Source: JAGXKT01 sp964531695
Lineage (GTDB): Bacteria > Planctomycetota > Phycisphaerae > SM23-33
DNA length: 64,000 nt
NCBI GenBank assembly: GCA_964531695.1
Contig: CAZHEH010000005.1
Coordinates: 69,629-133,628 of the forward strand
Direction of reading: 5' to 3'
The notes beneath the pieces were generated by a model. It worked only from the letters and a program-made list of their open reading frames with translations, made no database searches and had not been told where the DNA came from. The translations under genes and the position numbers were made by a program. Below, in pieces: positions 1 to 8,108 of the stretch (positions are counted from its first letter, which is position 1; every line of letters starts with the position of its first letter).

Positions 1-61
1 GGCCGAGGCGGCGGACACGGCCGAGCCGGAGCCCGTCGGCACCGAGCCGACCGGGCCATAG
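1..61 (+). CDS. C-terminal end of an unidentified protein
   Basis: Only the last 19 codons are inside the window, read from base 2 and ending in TAG at 59-61. They encode an Ala/Glu/Pro/Thr-rich tail (AEPEPVGTEPTGP at the end). The stop lies 3 bases before the stop of the sulfatase on the opposite strand, so the two genes converge. Nothing about function can be said from this fragment. Confidence 0.4.
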   Translation, partial: AEAADTAEPEPVGTEPTGP

Positions 62-64
62 CCG

Positions 65-1393
65 CTACAACTGCGCCTCGCGCAGCAGTTCCAGCGTCCG
101 TTCGTAAATCGGCGGCACCGGGTAGCCGTACAGCAAGGGGTCGTCGACCCGTTCCATCCAGTCCATCAGCCGCGCCCGCATCTCGCGGTTGACCTCGACA
201 CGGCCCGCATCCCCCGACAGGTCGTGGAACTCATTCGGATCCTCTTGCAGGTCGTACAACTCGATGAACGGATTGGAGCCGGTCTGGTTCGCCCGCGCGA
301 CGACCTCGGCCACTTCGTCCACCGGGCGCAGCCCCTTCTGCGGCGGCCAGGGCTGGGCGGTGGTGAAGTTCGCGATGAGCTTGTAGCGCTCCGTCCGCAC
401 CGCCCGGCGCGGGTCGAAGAACATCGGCCCGCCGTGGTAGTTCTGCTGGGCGTAGACGGCCTCGTTCGGCGTGTAGGGCCCGCCGTCGAGCAGCAACCGG
501 AAGCTGCGGCCGGCCACGCGGTCCGGAGCTTCCAGGCCGCAGGCCTCGCACAGCGTCGGCAGGAGGTCGATGTTCGAGATCATCTCGTCGTGGACCGCCC
601 CGCCGGTCCAGCCGCCGCCCGGCCAACGCATCAGCAGCGCCACCCGCAGGCCCGGATCGTACAGCGAGGCCTTGGCGCGCGGCAGCGGGCTGCCGTGATC
701 AGACACGAACAGCACGATCGTGTCCCGGTCCTGGCCCGTCTCGGCCAGCCGCTCCAGAACCCGTCCTAGGGCGGCGTCCACCTTGCGGATCGCCCCCTGG
801 TAGGCCGCGAGCTGCTCGCGCGCGGCCGCGTCGTCCTCCAGGTACGGCGGAACCGTCACGCCCCTGGAATCGTCCGGCTCGGCCCCGCCGTGGCTCCACG
901 GCTTGTGCGGCTCGAAGAAGCCGATGTGCAGCAACCACGGCCTGCCACCGCCCGCGAACTCCGTAATCCGCTTGCGGCCCTCCTCGGCCAGCTCGTCACA
1001 GCTCGGTCTCTGCTCCTCGAATTCCCAGACGCGCTCGTAGCCCCAGCGGTCCGGGCGGTGCGTTTCGTGCATCACCCCGAGCAGCTCGGTGTGGTAGCCG
1101 GCGTCTCGATAGACCTGGGCCATGTGGACCTCGTCGTCGTGCAGGTCCCACGCGAACCGCCCGTGGGTCAGGCCGAGGACGCCCGTCTGCTGCGGCCAGC
1201 GGCCGGTGAAGATCGACGCTCGGCTCGGGCTGCATGTCGGGGCGGTGCAGAAGGCGCGGTCGAAGCGCCGGCCCTCGGCCGCCAGCCGGTCGAGGTTGGG
1301 CGTATGCACGGTCTCGATGCCGTAGCAGCCGATGTGCGTGCCGATGTCGTGGCAGCTCAGGAACAGTACGTTGGGCTTGGCCGGCTCCGGCAT
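65..1393 (-). CDS. Sulfatase, S1 (formylglycine) family
   Basis: Predicted 442-residue type I sulfatase that hydrolyses sulfate esters, probably on sulfated polysaccharides. The formylglycine motif is CSPSR at residues 54-58, with C54 the residue to be oxidised by the formylglycine-generating enzyme. Metal-site residues include D16 in SCHDIG (the common DD pair is HD here), the EPHKPW motif near 161-166 and SDHG at 231-234. No clear signal peptide is present. The start at 1393 was chosen over an in-frame upstream codon because AGGAGG lies about 7 bases upstream and homology begins with PNVLFLS. It starts 10 bases after the GH2 gene stop, so the two form an operon for glycan degradation. Substrate is unknown. 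Confidence 0.93.
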   Translation of the reverse strand: MPEPAKPNVLFLSCHDIGTHIGCYGIETVHTPNLDRLAAEGRRFDRAFCTAPTCSPSRASIFTGRWPQQTGVLGLTHGRFAWDLHDDEVHMAQVYRDAGYHTELLGVMHETHRPDRWGYERVWEFEEQRPSCDELAEEGRKRITEFAGGGRPWLLHIGFFEPHKPWSHGGAEPDDSRGVTVPPYLEDDAAAREQLAAYQGAIRKVDAALGRVLERLAETGQDRDTIVLFVSDHGSPLPRAKASLYDPGLRVALLMRWPGGGWTGGAVHDEMISNIDLLPTLCEACGLEAPDRVAGRSFRLLLDGGPYTPNEAVYAQQNYHGGPMFFDPRRAVRTERYKLIANFTTAQPWPPQKGLRPVDEVAEVVARANQTGSNPFIELYDLQEDPNEFHDLSGDAGRVEVNREMRARLMDWMERVDDPLLYGYPVPPIYERTLELLREAQL

Positions 1394-1403
1394 GGTGCGC
1401 CTC

Positions 1404-4400
1404 CTAGATTCCCGGAACGAAGTCGAACTCGACCTCCGGGCGGCCGTGCCGGTCGTGCCAGCGGAAGCCCAGTTCGTGCGGGGGCCGGCCCGCCGGCTCC
1501 CAGACGAACACCAGCGTGTTCCACTGGGGCTCGAGGTCGATGTCGGCAATGGTCGCCTTGCCCTCGGCGCCGAGGTCCACCGGCTCGTAGTCGCGCCCGT
1601 TGACGTGGAGCGTCACGCGGCCGGCGCCGGTCAGGTCCAGCAGCGTCTGCTGCTGGGGATCGGGCAGCCCGCCGTCGGCGGGCGCGGCCTTGCGGGCCCG
1701 GCCGGGACTGACCTCGTGGAAGACGACGACCCGCTCGGCCGATTCCTGGACGAGCAGCCGCCCGTCGGCGATCTCCACGGATTCCCAATCGACGACGCTC
1801 CGGAGGCCCTGGTTGGGCATGCGGTGCTCGGCCGCGGCGGCTCGATGGGAGATCGCGTCCCATTGCTCCGGCGTCGGGTCCGGCAGGTACCGGACCCGGG
1901 TCGGGTAGCCGTCGCTGCTGCGACTGGACGGCTGGGTGGTCTCGCCCGTCAGCGGCGAGGCGCCGGACCGCGCGCCGAGGTTCTCCAGCAGCCGCAACCA
2001 GAAGCGCTGGGCCTTGGCGTAGCCGTCGTCGGGCATCGGAACCTGGCAGAGCAGCAGTTGACCCTCGCCGTGGCGGATGCGAACCAGCCCGGCGGCGGAC
2101 TCCCGCGGGCCGTCCCACAGGAAGTACGTTACGGCGGCCATCCGGAATCGCTCGGCCCGGGCATCCTCGGTGTGGAACTCCCGCCAGCAGCTCTCGCTCT
2201 CGCTGACGAGAAGATCGTCGCCCGCGGCGCACCGCAGCAGCCGGTCGGTCATCTTGCGGTTGATGTTGTCGGGCGAGCCGTACTGGGCCTTGTCCAGCCA
2301 GTAGGTGTCCTGGTTGCTGATGCCGTCCAGCAGCGGATCGAAGCCGGTGCGGACCAGGTGATAGACCGGCCCGAGGTCAACCGTCTCGATCTCGACGCCG
2401 TAGGCAGCCGAGAGACGCTCGGCGGAGTCGGCGTCCACGCCGAGCACCACGGCCGTGGCCCCCCCCGCCACGCGCTCGGCCTGGGCCTCGAGCGCCGCGT
2501 CCTCCAGCGAGGCGGCTTCCGCGATCGTAATGTCCGCGCCGCCGGCGGAGGGCTCGAAGCCCAACCGGGCCATGTACTCCGCGGCCCGGCCGGTAGCGGC
2601 GGTGGAGGCGGCCGGCTCCGGAGCGTAGTTCGCCGCGTGGAGGAGCATGCGCTCCAGCAGCTTCGCGGCGGCCGGATGCTCGGCGGCCTTGTCGGTCAGG
2701 CGAAGCTGGCAACCAATGACGAGCCCCTCGCCGACGGCCGCGTCGATCAGCGGGGCCCAGCGCATGCCCCCCTGCCCGAAGCTGCCCCAGCCGGAGTCGA
2801 TCAGCACGCGGGCGGCGGATGCGTCCGGCTTGCGATACGGCGAGACGACGACCCAGGAGTCCGAGTCCGGAAGGCCGTACGGCTCATCGCCCCAGAACTC
2901 CAGGTCCTCTCCCGTGAAGCCCGCCAGCACGCAGTGCCGGCCGCCGCGAATGTGGACGCGCTCGGCCGGCTTGGCGTCGATGCCGACCTGGGGCAACGGG
3001 CTGGCGCTTTGCTCCAGGACGAGCGCCCGCCCTCCGGCCGTGACGAAACGCTCGAGGTCCTTGTGCTGCGTGCTGCCGGGCTCGATGGCGTTTCTCTCGA
3101 CGACCAGGACGGGCGTGGCGTCGGGGTCCGCGTCGGCAAGCGAGTCGACCCGCGTGACGCCCACGCCGTGGTCGGCCAGCACGCCGTCGAGCGAGCCGTC
3201 GCCGAAGACGGCCAGCGGGGGCAGCTCCCAGCGCGCGGTCCTTGCCCCGGCCGGGCTGATGCGCATCTGCCGTTCGACCCGGTCGTACTCCTGGGCGGTG
3301 TTGCAGAGGACGGTCTCGATCACGACATCCATCTCCGCCGGCGCTTCCGTCGGCGGGATCTCCCATCGCTGCCGGTGCGTGTAGCCATGCTCGAGAGCGA
3401 CGCGCTCGCTCGCCTCCCACAGCACATCCTCCCCCGCCAGCAGCCGGACGCGCAGCGTGCCGGAGACCTCGCCGCCCGTGTCGTTGACCACGGTGACGGT
3501 GTGCCGGACCGTCTGGTCGCCGAACGCACGGGTGCGCTTCTCACGGACGACCAGCGCCAGCGGGCGGAACGCGCGCCGCATGTACTCGAAGCTCACGCCG
3601 GGCGCGTAGCCGGGTCCGTCCGGGTCCCACCAGGCGAACTCGGAGCCGTAGGCGGCGCTGCGCAGCGGCTTGACGTGCGGGGCGGCCGGGTCCGGCCATT
3701 CGAAGGTCCGCTCCTGAGGCCAGGGGCGGTAGTTGTCCAGCCCGGAGAGGTTCCACGGGAACAGGCAGGCGACCTCGTTGGCGCGGGCCTGCTCGATGAT
3801 GTCGGCGGCCTCGAGGGCGACGGCGCGGTGACATTCGCGGAAGGAGCCGAAGATGTCGTCGTCGCCCCAGATGCAGTTGTCGATCGGCTGGCCGAAGTGC
3901 CACTTGCCCAGCTCGCCGACGTGCAGCGGCCGGGACCGGTCCCAGCCGTGCTCCCCGGAGCACTCCAGCCCGTAGTGGCGGCTCATGAGCTGCTGCGTCC
4001 GCTCGTCCCAGAGCGAGCTGTCGCCGTCGTGGTAGGCAATGCGGGTGGGGTCCAGCTCCTCGTACACGGCCCGCAGGCGCGGCATGTTCTTGACGATGGC
4101 TCGCTGGTTGGCGTTCCAGCGGCACTCGTTGCCGACGGACCACAGGATGACCGACGGATGGTTCTTGTCCCGCGCGATGATGTTGCGAGCGTGCTGCATG
4201 GCTCCTTGCCAGAGCCGCTCGTCGTCCACCGCGTGCTGGTGGCCGAACTGCCAGCCCGACTCGACCGACACCAGGATGCCCATCTCGTCCGCCAGGTCGA
4301 GCACGACCTTCGGGTGCGGGAAGGTGTGCGTCCGGATGTAGTTCATGTGCAGGTCTTTGAGCATCCCGTACCACTGGCGCACGTATTCGGGGCGGAAGTT

Positions 4401-5381
4401 GTCCAGGTTGTGCTTGTGGCACCACTCGCCGGACATGTGCACCGGCCGGCCGTTGAGCATCACGCGATGCCCCTCGACCCACACCTCGCGGAAGCCGAAG
4501 CGGTCCTCGCGGGCGTCGACGGGCTCGCCGTCCGCGACGAGGCGCGTTCCCAGGTAGTACAGCGTCGGCGACTCGGGCGACCAAGGCAGGTAGGACGACC
4601 ACGTTCGGGTCAGCTCGACGGTCTCTTGGGCCCCCGGCGCGAGCGTGACCGGCTCGTGCGCGAATGTCAGGGCCACCAGCCCGCCGCCTTCCCGAACGCT
4701 CAGCTCGGGCCGGACGGTTCGCGAGCGGTCCGAGGCATTGGTCAGCTCCAGGATGACCGTCAGCTCTTCACGCCGCGTCGACGTGCGGATCGTAACGTCC
4801 GAGACGCAGACCTCCGGCCGGCTTCGCAGGTACACATCCTGCCAGATGCCCCTCTGCCGGATCGTCTGGTCCGAGCCAACCGGGACGAACGTCTTGCCCT
4901 TCTCGTTCCGCTCGTAGTCCGTGACGAACACGACCAGCTCGTTTTCGCCCGAGCGGATCGCATCGGTCACGTCATGCTCGGACGGCAGAATGCCGTCGGT
5001 GCTGCGGCCGACGCATTGTCCGTTGACGAAGTACCAGGCGTAGCGGAGCACGCCGCCGAAGTGCAGGAAGTACCGCATGTCCGTCCGGACCTCGTCGGCC
5101 GTGAACGTCCGGCGGTACCAGGCCGTGTTCGTCTCGTCCCACTCGGCCGGGTAGCCGAAGCTGTCGAATATGCGGAAGGTCTCCCAGGGGCGGCGTTCGG
5201 GGGCCTGCTCTTGGGTGGGATCGCCGCCGCGCGTCCAGGAGCCCGGCACCAAGATCCGTTCCGGCAACCAGCCGTCGGTGGGGATGTCGCCCGGCTCGCG
5301 GTAGTGCTTGCCTTCCTCGGACAGGTCCGGCCGGAAGTCCCACCAGCCGTTCATGGATGTTTCGGTGCGCAGCGCGGTCAT
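1404..5381 (-). CDS. Giant GH2 glycoside hydrolase (beta-galactosidase-like)
   Basis: Predicted 1325-residue retaining glycosidase of family GH2. The N-terminal jelly-roll sugar-binding domain covers about 40-190 and an immunoglobulin-like domain about 195-300. The TIM barrel covers about 300-610. The acid/base is E419 in WSVGNE and the nucleophile is E490 in HVGELGKW. The roughly 700 residues after the barrel contain two regions resembling the glutamine-amidotransferase-like fold of beta-galactosidases (around VLVVERNAIEPGS and the later ATAVVLGVDADS), then a C-terminal beta-sandwich. Typical GH2 enzymes are 600-1050 residues, so this is unusually long. An AAGGAG site precedes the ATG at 5381. 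No signal peptide is evident. It lies upstream of, and probably is co-transcribed with, the sulfatase. Confidence 0.92.
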   Translation of the reverse strand: MTALRTETSMNGWWDFRPDLSEEGKHYREPGDIPTDGWLPERILVPGSWTRGGDPTQEQAPERRPWETFRIFDSFGYPAEWDETNTAWYRRTFTADEVRTDMRYFLHFGGVLRYAWYFVNGQCVGRSTDGILPSEHDVTDAIRSGENELVVFVTDYERNEKGKTFVPVGSDQTIRQRGIWQDVYLRSRPEVCVSDVTIRTSTRREELTVILELTNASDRSRTVRPELSVREGGGLVALTFAHEPVTLAPGAQETVELTRTWSSYLPWSPESPTLYYLGTRLVADGEPVDAREDRFGFREVWVEGHRVMLNGRPVHMSGEWCHKHNLDNFRPEYVRQWYGMLKDLHMNYIRTHTFPHPKVVLDLADEMGILVSVESGWQFGHQHAVDDERLWQGAMQHARNIIARDKNHPSVILWSVGNECRWNANQRAIVKNMPRLRAVYEELDPTRIAYHDGDSSLWDERTQQLMSRHYGLECSGEHGWDRSRPLHVGELGKWHFGQPIDNCIWGDDDIFGSFRECHRAVALEAADIIEQARANEVACLFPWNLSGLDNYRPWPQERTFEWPDPAAPHVKPLRSAAYGSEFAWWDPDGPGYAPGVSFEYMRRAFRPLALVVREKRTRAFGDQTVRHTVTVVNDTGGEVSGTLRVRLLAGEDVLWEASERVALEHGYTHRQRWEIPPTEAPAEMDVVIETVLCNTAQEYDRVERQMRISPAGARTARWELPPLAVFGDGSLDGVLADHGVGVTRVDSLADADPDATPVLVVERNAIEPGSTQHKDLERFVTAGGRALVLEQSASPLPQVGIDAKPAERVHIRGGRHCVLAGFTGEDLEFWGDEPYGLPDSDSWVVVSPYRKPDASAARVLIDSGWGSFGQGGMRWAPLIDAAVGEGLVIGCQLRLTDKAAEHPAAAKLLERMLLHAANYAPEPAASTAATGRAAEYMARLGFEPSAGGADITIAEAASLEDAALEAQAERVAGGATAVVLGVDADSAERLSAAYGVEIETVDLGPVYHLVRTGFDPLLDGISNQDTYWLDKAQYGSPDNINRKMTDRLLRCAAGDDLLVSESESCWREFHTEDARAERFRMAAVTYFLWDGPRESAAGLVRIRHGEGQLLLCQVPMPDDGYAKAQRFWLRLLENLGARSGASPLTGETTQPSSRSSDGYPTRVRYLPDPTPEQWDAISHRAAAAEHRMPNQGLRSVVDWESVEIADGRLLVQESAERVVVFHEVSPGRARKAAPADGGLPDPQQQTLLDLTGAGRVTLHVNGRDYEPVDLGAEGKATIADIDLEPQWNTLVFVWEPAGRPPHELGFRWHDRHGRPEVEFDFVPGI

Positions 5382-5445
5382 TGCGACTCCTTCGCTTGGG
5401 ATCGTCAGAGGGTCCGGCAGGGACGAGGGTGACGCTCGGACCGAT

Positions 5446-5474
5446 GTTAAAGCAGAAATCGCCCCGGGTCGCAA
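5446..5474 (-). promoter_or_regulatory. Candidate promoter for the GH2-sulfatase operon
   Basis: On the minus strand TTGCGA (5474-5469) and TTTAAC (5451-5446) are separated by 17 bases, and the GH2 start codon follows about 65 bases downstream. The -10 matches 4 of 6 consensus bases. Promoter strength is inferred only. Confidence 0.35.
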
Positions 5475-5510
5475 CCGCGCAGCGCGGACGCGCCTCGTGG
5501 GGTCGCGGCG

Positions 5511-6980
5511 TCAGTCGAGGCCGCCCTTGAGGGGGCGTTTGCGCTTCTTCCGCTGGATCAGCGGCTCGGCGGGCGGCATCCGCATTTCGGCCGGGTCGGC
5601 CATGGCCTGCTTGATGGACAGGCCGATACGGCGGCGCTCCTCGTCGACTTCGAGGACCTTGACCTGCACGGACTGGCCCTCCTGGACGACGTCTCCGACG
5701 GAGCGGGTGTGTTCGTGGGCCAGCTCAGAGATGTGGACCAGGCCCTCGACGCCCTTGGCCAACTCGACGAACGCCCCGAACTCCGCGGTCCGCACGACGA
5801 TGCCGTCCACGACGGAATCGACCGGCCACCGCACCGAGGCGCCCTGCCACGGATCGTCTCCCATTCGCTTGAGAGACAGCGAGATCCGATGCCGCTTCGG
5901 CTCGACCTTCAGCACGCGCGCCTTGACCATGTCGCCGACGTTGACGATTTCGCTGGGATGCTTCACGTGACGCTCGAACGTCAACTCGCTGATCGGGATC
6001 AGCCCCTCGATGCCCGGCTCCAGCTCGCAGAACGCCCCGAAATCCATGAGCTTGGTGACCCGGCCGGTGACCTCCTGGCCTTCGGCCCACTTGCTGCCGG
6101 CCGCCTCCCAGGGGTCCCGCATGGTCTGCTTCAGCCCGAGGGAGATCCGGTCCTTCTCCCGGTCGATCTTGAGGACCCGGACCTCGACTTCCTGGCCTTT
6201 CTCCACCACGTCGTCGGGCTTGTCCACGTGACCGTAGCTCATGTCGCTGATGTGCAGCAGCCCGTCGGTCCCGCCGAGGTCCACGAACGCGCCGTACGGC
6301 ATGAGCGTCCGGACCTTGCCGCGGACCGTCTGGCCCTCGGCGAGGGTCTCCCAGAGCTTCTCGCGCTCCTTGGCCTGCTCGGCCTCCAGCAGCTTGCGCC
6401 GCGAGACGACCAGGTTCTTCTCCTTCCGATCGACCTCGGCGACCATGCATTCGATCTTGCGATTCATGAACCCGCTGGGGTCGTCGACGCGGGCCGTGTC
6501 GATCTGGCTCAGCGGCATGAAGGCCCGGATGCCGTTGACCTTCAGCTCCAGTCCGCCCTTGTTCATGGCCGTGACGAAGCCCTCGACGACCTGGCCCTTC
6601 TCCAGCGTGTCCCACGTCGCCTGCTGGACCGCGCCTTCGCGGGAGAGTTGCAGCATGCCGCTGTCCGGGTCGCGGTCCTTGACCATGACCTCGATCATCG
6701 CGCCCGGCTCGGGCAGCGGCTCCTCGGTGAACTCCGCCGCACGGAGAATGCCCTCGGCGCGCCCGCCGACATCCACGAACACGTCGTCGCCGTGGACTGC
6801 CACCACTCGGCCGCGCCGCACGTCCTTTCCGCCCTCCGCCGCTCCGGCGCTTCCGACCGTTGCGGGCGTCTCGTCATCCACCAGTTCGTCGAGGCGGCGA
6901 TCCCCCAATGCGGCCTCGATCTCCTGGTCAAGCTGCGGGTCGGTCGGGTGTCCCTGCCCGTGGTCCGGATGGTCCTGCAT
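5511..6980 (-). CDS. rpsA: 30S ribosomal protein S1
   Basis: Predicted 489-residue S1 protein, which binds mRNA on the small ribosomal subunit and promotes translation initiation. Five S1 RNA-binding repeats are visible: about 53-115, 128-200, 213-283, 298-370 and 385-455. The last three show the canonical YGAFVDLG, FGAFCELEPGIEGLIPISEL and FGAFVELAKGVEGLVHISEL cores. E. coli S1 has six repeats over 557 residues. The N-terminal 50 residues are acidic and low-complexity, and the C-terminus is basic (RKKRKRP). AGGAG lies 8 bases upstream of the ATG. It is divergent from the acyltransferase gene. Confidence 0.93.
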   Translation of the reverse strand: MQDHPDHGQGHPTDPQLDQEIEAALGDRRLDELVDDETPATVGSAGAAEGGKDVRRGRVVAVHGDDVFVDVGGRAEGILRAAEFTEEPLPEPGAMIEVMVKDRDPDSGMLQLSREGAVQQATWDTLEKGQVVEGFVTAMNKGGLELKVNGIRAFMPLSQIDTARVDDPSGFMNRKIECMVAEVDRKEKNLVVSRRKLLEAEQAKEREKLWETLAEGQTVRGKVRTLMPYGAFVDLGGTDGLLHISDMSYGHVDKPDDVVEKGQEVEVRVLKIDREKDRISLGLKQTMRDPWEAAGSKWAEGQEVTGRVTKLMDFGAFCELEPGIEGLIPISELTFERHVKHPSEIVNVGDMVKARVLKVEPKRHRISLSLKRMGDDPWQGASVRWPVDSVVDGIVVRTAEFGAFVELAKGVEGLVHISELAHEHTRSVGDVVQEGQSVQVKVLEVDEERRRIGLSIKQAMADPAEMRMPPAEPLIQRKKRKRPLKGGLD

Positions 6981-7024
6981 GGTACGTCACTCCTGAAACG
7001 AACTCGCGCCAGCTCGAAACGTGG

Positions 7025-7051
7025 ATTATACGATACGATGAGGGCGGCCAA
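7025..7051 (-). promoter_or_regulatory. Candidate rpsA promoter
   Basis: A perfect minus-strand TATAAT (7030-7025) lies 44 bases upstream of the rpsA start. The best -35 candidate is TTGGCC (7051-7046) with a short 15-base spacer, so only the -10 is convincing. Confidence 0.4.
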
Positions 7052-7263
7052 TTGGGATTCGGCAAATTCCTCGTGAGGGCCTCGATAAGGCCCGGCGAAG
7101 TCCCGGGGGCACCTACCAGCCGCGGATTATACCGCGCGCCGGGAGTAGCGCGAACCCTGCTCGCCGGCCTGCGCGGGCAGCCGGAGCTTGAAACCCCCGC
7201 ATCGACTGGGAAGAATCTGCCGGTGCGCACCCGGCGCACCGTGAAGCGTGGAGGAAGCTGCAA

Positions 7264-8028
7264 GTGCGATTGCACGGCAAGGTGCCGCAGAAGGCCATGG
7301 CGACGCTGGCGATGGGGCTGGCGCATTTCCTCGCGCGCACGCTGCGCTTCCGTTTCGTGATCGACGATCTCGCGGCCTTGCCGCATCTCGCGCCGGGGCC
7401 GGTCATCTACGCTTTCTGGCACGAGATGCTGCTGATCCCCATGCTCACGCACGGCGGGGCGGCCGTGCCGCTGCTGTCGCTCAGCCGGGACGGCAAGGTA
7501 CTCGAAACGGTCCTGCAGCGGTACGGAGGCGGGCTGATTCGCGGCTCCAGCGACCATGGGCGGCTCGGCCATGGCGGGCGGAAGGCACTCCAGGAGATGC
7601 TTCGCATCGGACGGGAGCACCATGTGGCGATCGCGCTGGACGGCCCGCTGGGCCCGCCCCGCCGCGTGGCGGTGGGCAAGCGCCGCTCGGCGTCGGCCGG
7701 GGCGATCCTGCTGGCCAGCCGCAACGGCATGCCGCTCGTTCCGCTCGGCATGGCCCCCGGCGCGGCGCACCGAGTGGGCCCGGCGGGCCGGATCATCGCG
7801 ATCCCGCTGCCGTCGCTGCCGGTCTGGTGCGTCTGCGGCTCGCCGCTCCATCTGCCGCCGGCCCTGTCCCGCGAGGGCCGCGAGGAATCCGTCCGTCGGC
7901 TCCAGGCGGCCATGGACGACGCCCAAGGCCGCGCCGAGCGCTACGCGGCCGGGAGCCGCCCGTCGGGACCCGTCTTGAACCTGCGCGACGTCCGCCGGCT
8001 TCGCCCGGACGATCCGCTCAAGGTTTGA
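7264..8028 (+). CDS. DUF374 lysophospholipid/lipid A-type acyltransferase
   Basis: Predicted 254-residue protein of the DUF374 acyltransferase family, thought to acylate lipids during envelope synthesis. Visible family signatures are YAFWHEMLL (the H-x4 acyltransferase-like motif), LSLSRDGKVLETVLQRYGGG, the RGSS segment and ALDGPLGPPRRVAVGK, which corresponds to the conserved TPDGPRGPR block. It starts at GTG 7264, preceded by GGAGGAAG. It lies directly upstream of lptD, supporting a role in outer-membrane lipopolysaccharide or lipid A assembly. The exact substrate cannot be read from sequence. The lptD promoter begins inside its stop codon. Confidence 0.85.
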   Translation: MRLHGKVPQKAMATLAMGLAHFLARTLRFRFVIDDLAALPHLAPGPVIYAFWHEMLLIPMLTHGGAAVPLLSLSRDGKVLETVLQRYGGGLIRGSSDHGRLGHGGRKALQEMLRIGREHHVAIALDGPLGPPRRVAVGKRRSASAGAILLASRNGMPLVPLGMAPGAAHRVGPAGRIIAIPLPSLPVWCVCGSPLHLPPALSREGREESVRRLQAAMDDAQGRAERYAAGSRPSGPVLNLRDVRRLRPDDPLKV

Positions 8029-8052
8029 CTTACCCCGGGGGCCATCTATAAT
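8025..8052 (+). promoter_or_regulatory. Strong sigma-70-type promoter for lptD
   Basis: TTGACT (8025-8030) and a perfect TATAAT (8047-8052) are separated by 16 bases. The -35 overlaps the TGA stop of the upstream acyltransferase (8026-8028), so lptD can be transcribed on its own as well as by read-through. The predicted start of transcription is near 8059, 50 bases before the ATG. Confidence 0.75.
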
Positions 8053-8108
8053 CGCCCGCCGGCGGCGGCCTTACGCTGTCGCTGCGTCCGTGTCGAAGAA
8101 GGAGCGAA

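Noticed and set aside
1332..5432. A very long open frame on the plus strand opposite the GH2 gene
   Set aside because: Its product is repetitive in Arg, Val, Ala, Gly and Asp and has no domain; such antisense frames are expected in very GC-rich DNA opposite a real gene. The same applies to the long frames opposite ilvB, lptD, gdhA and the 36844 gene.
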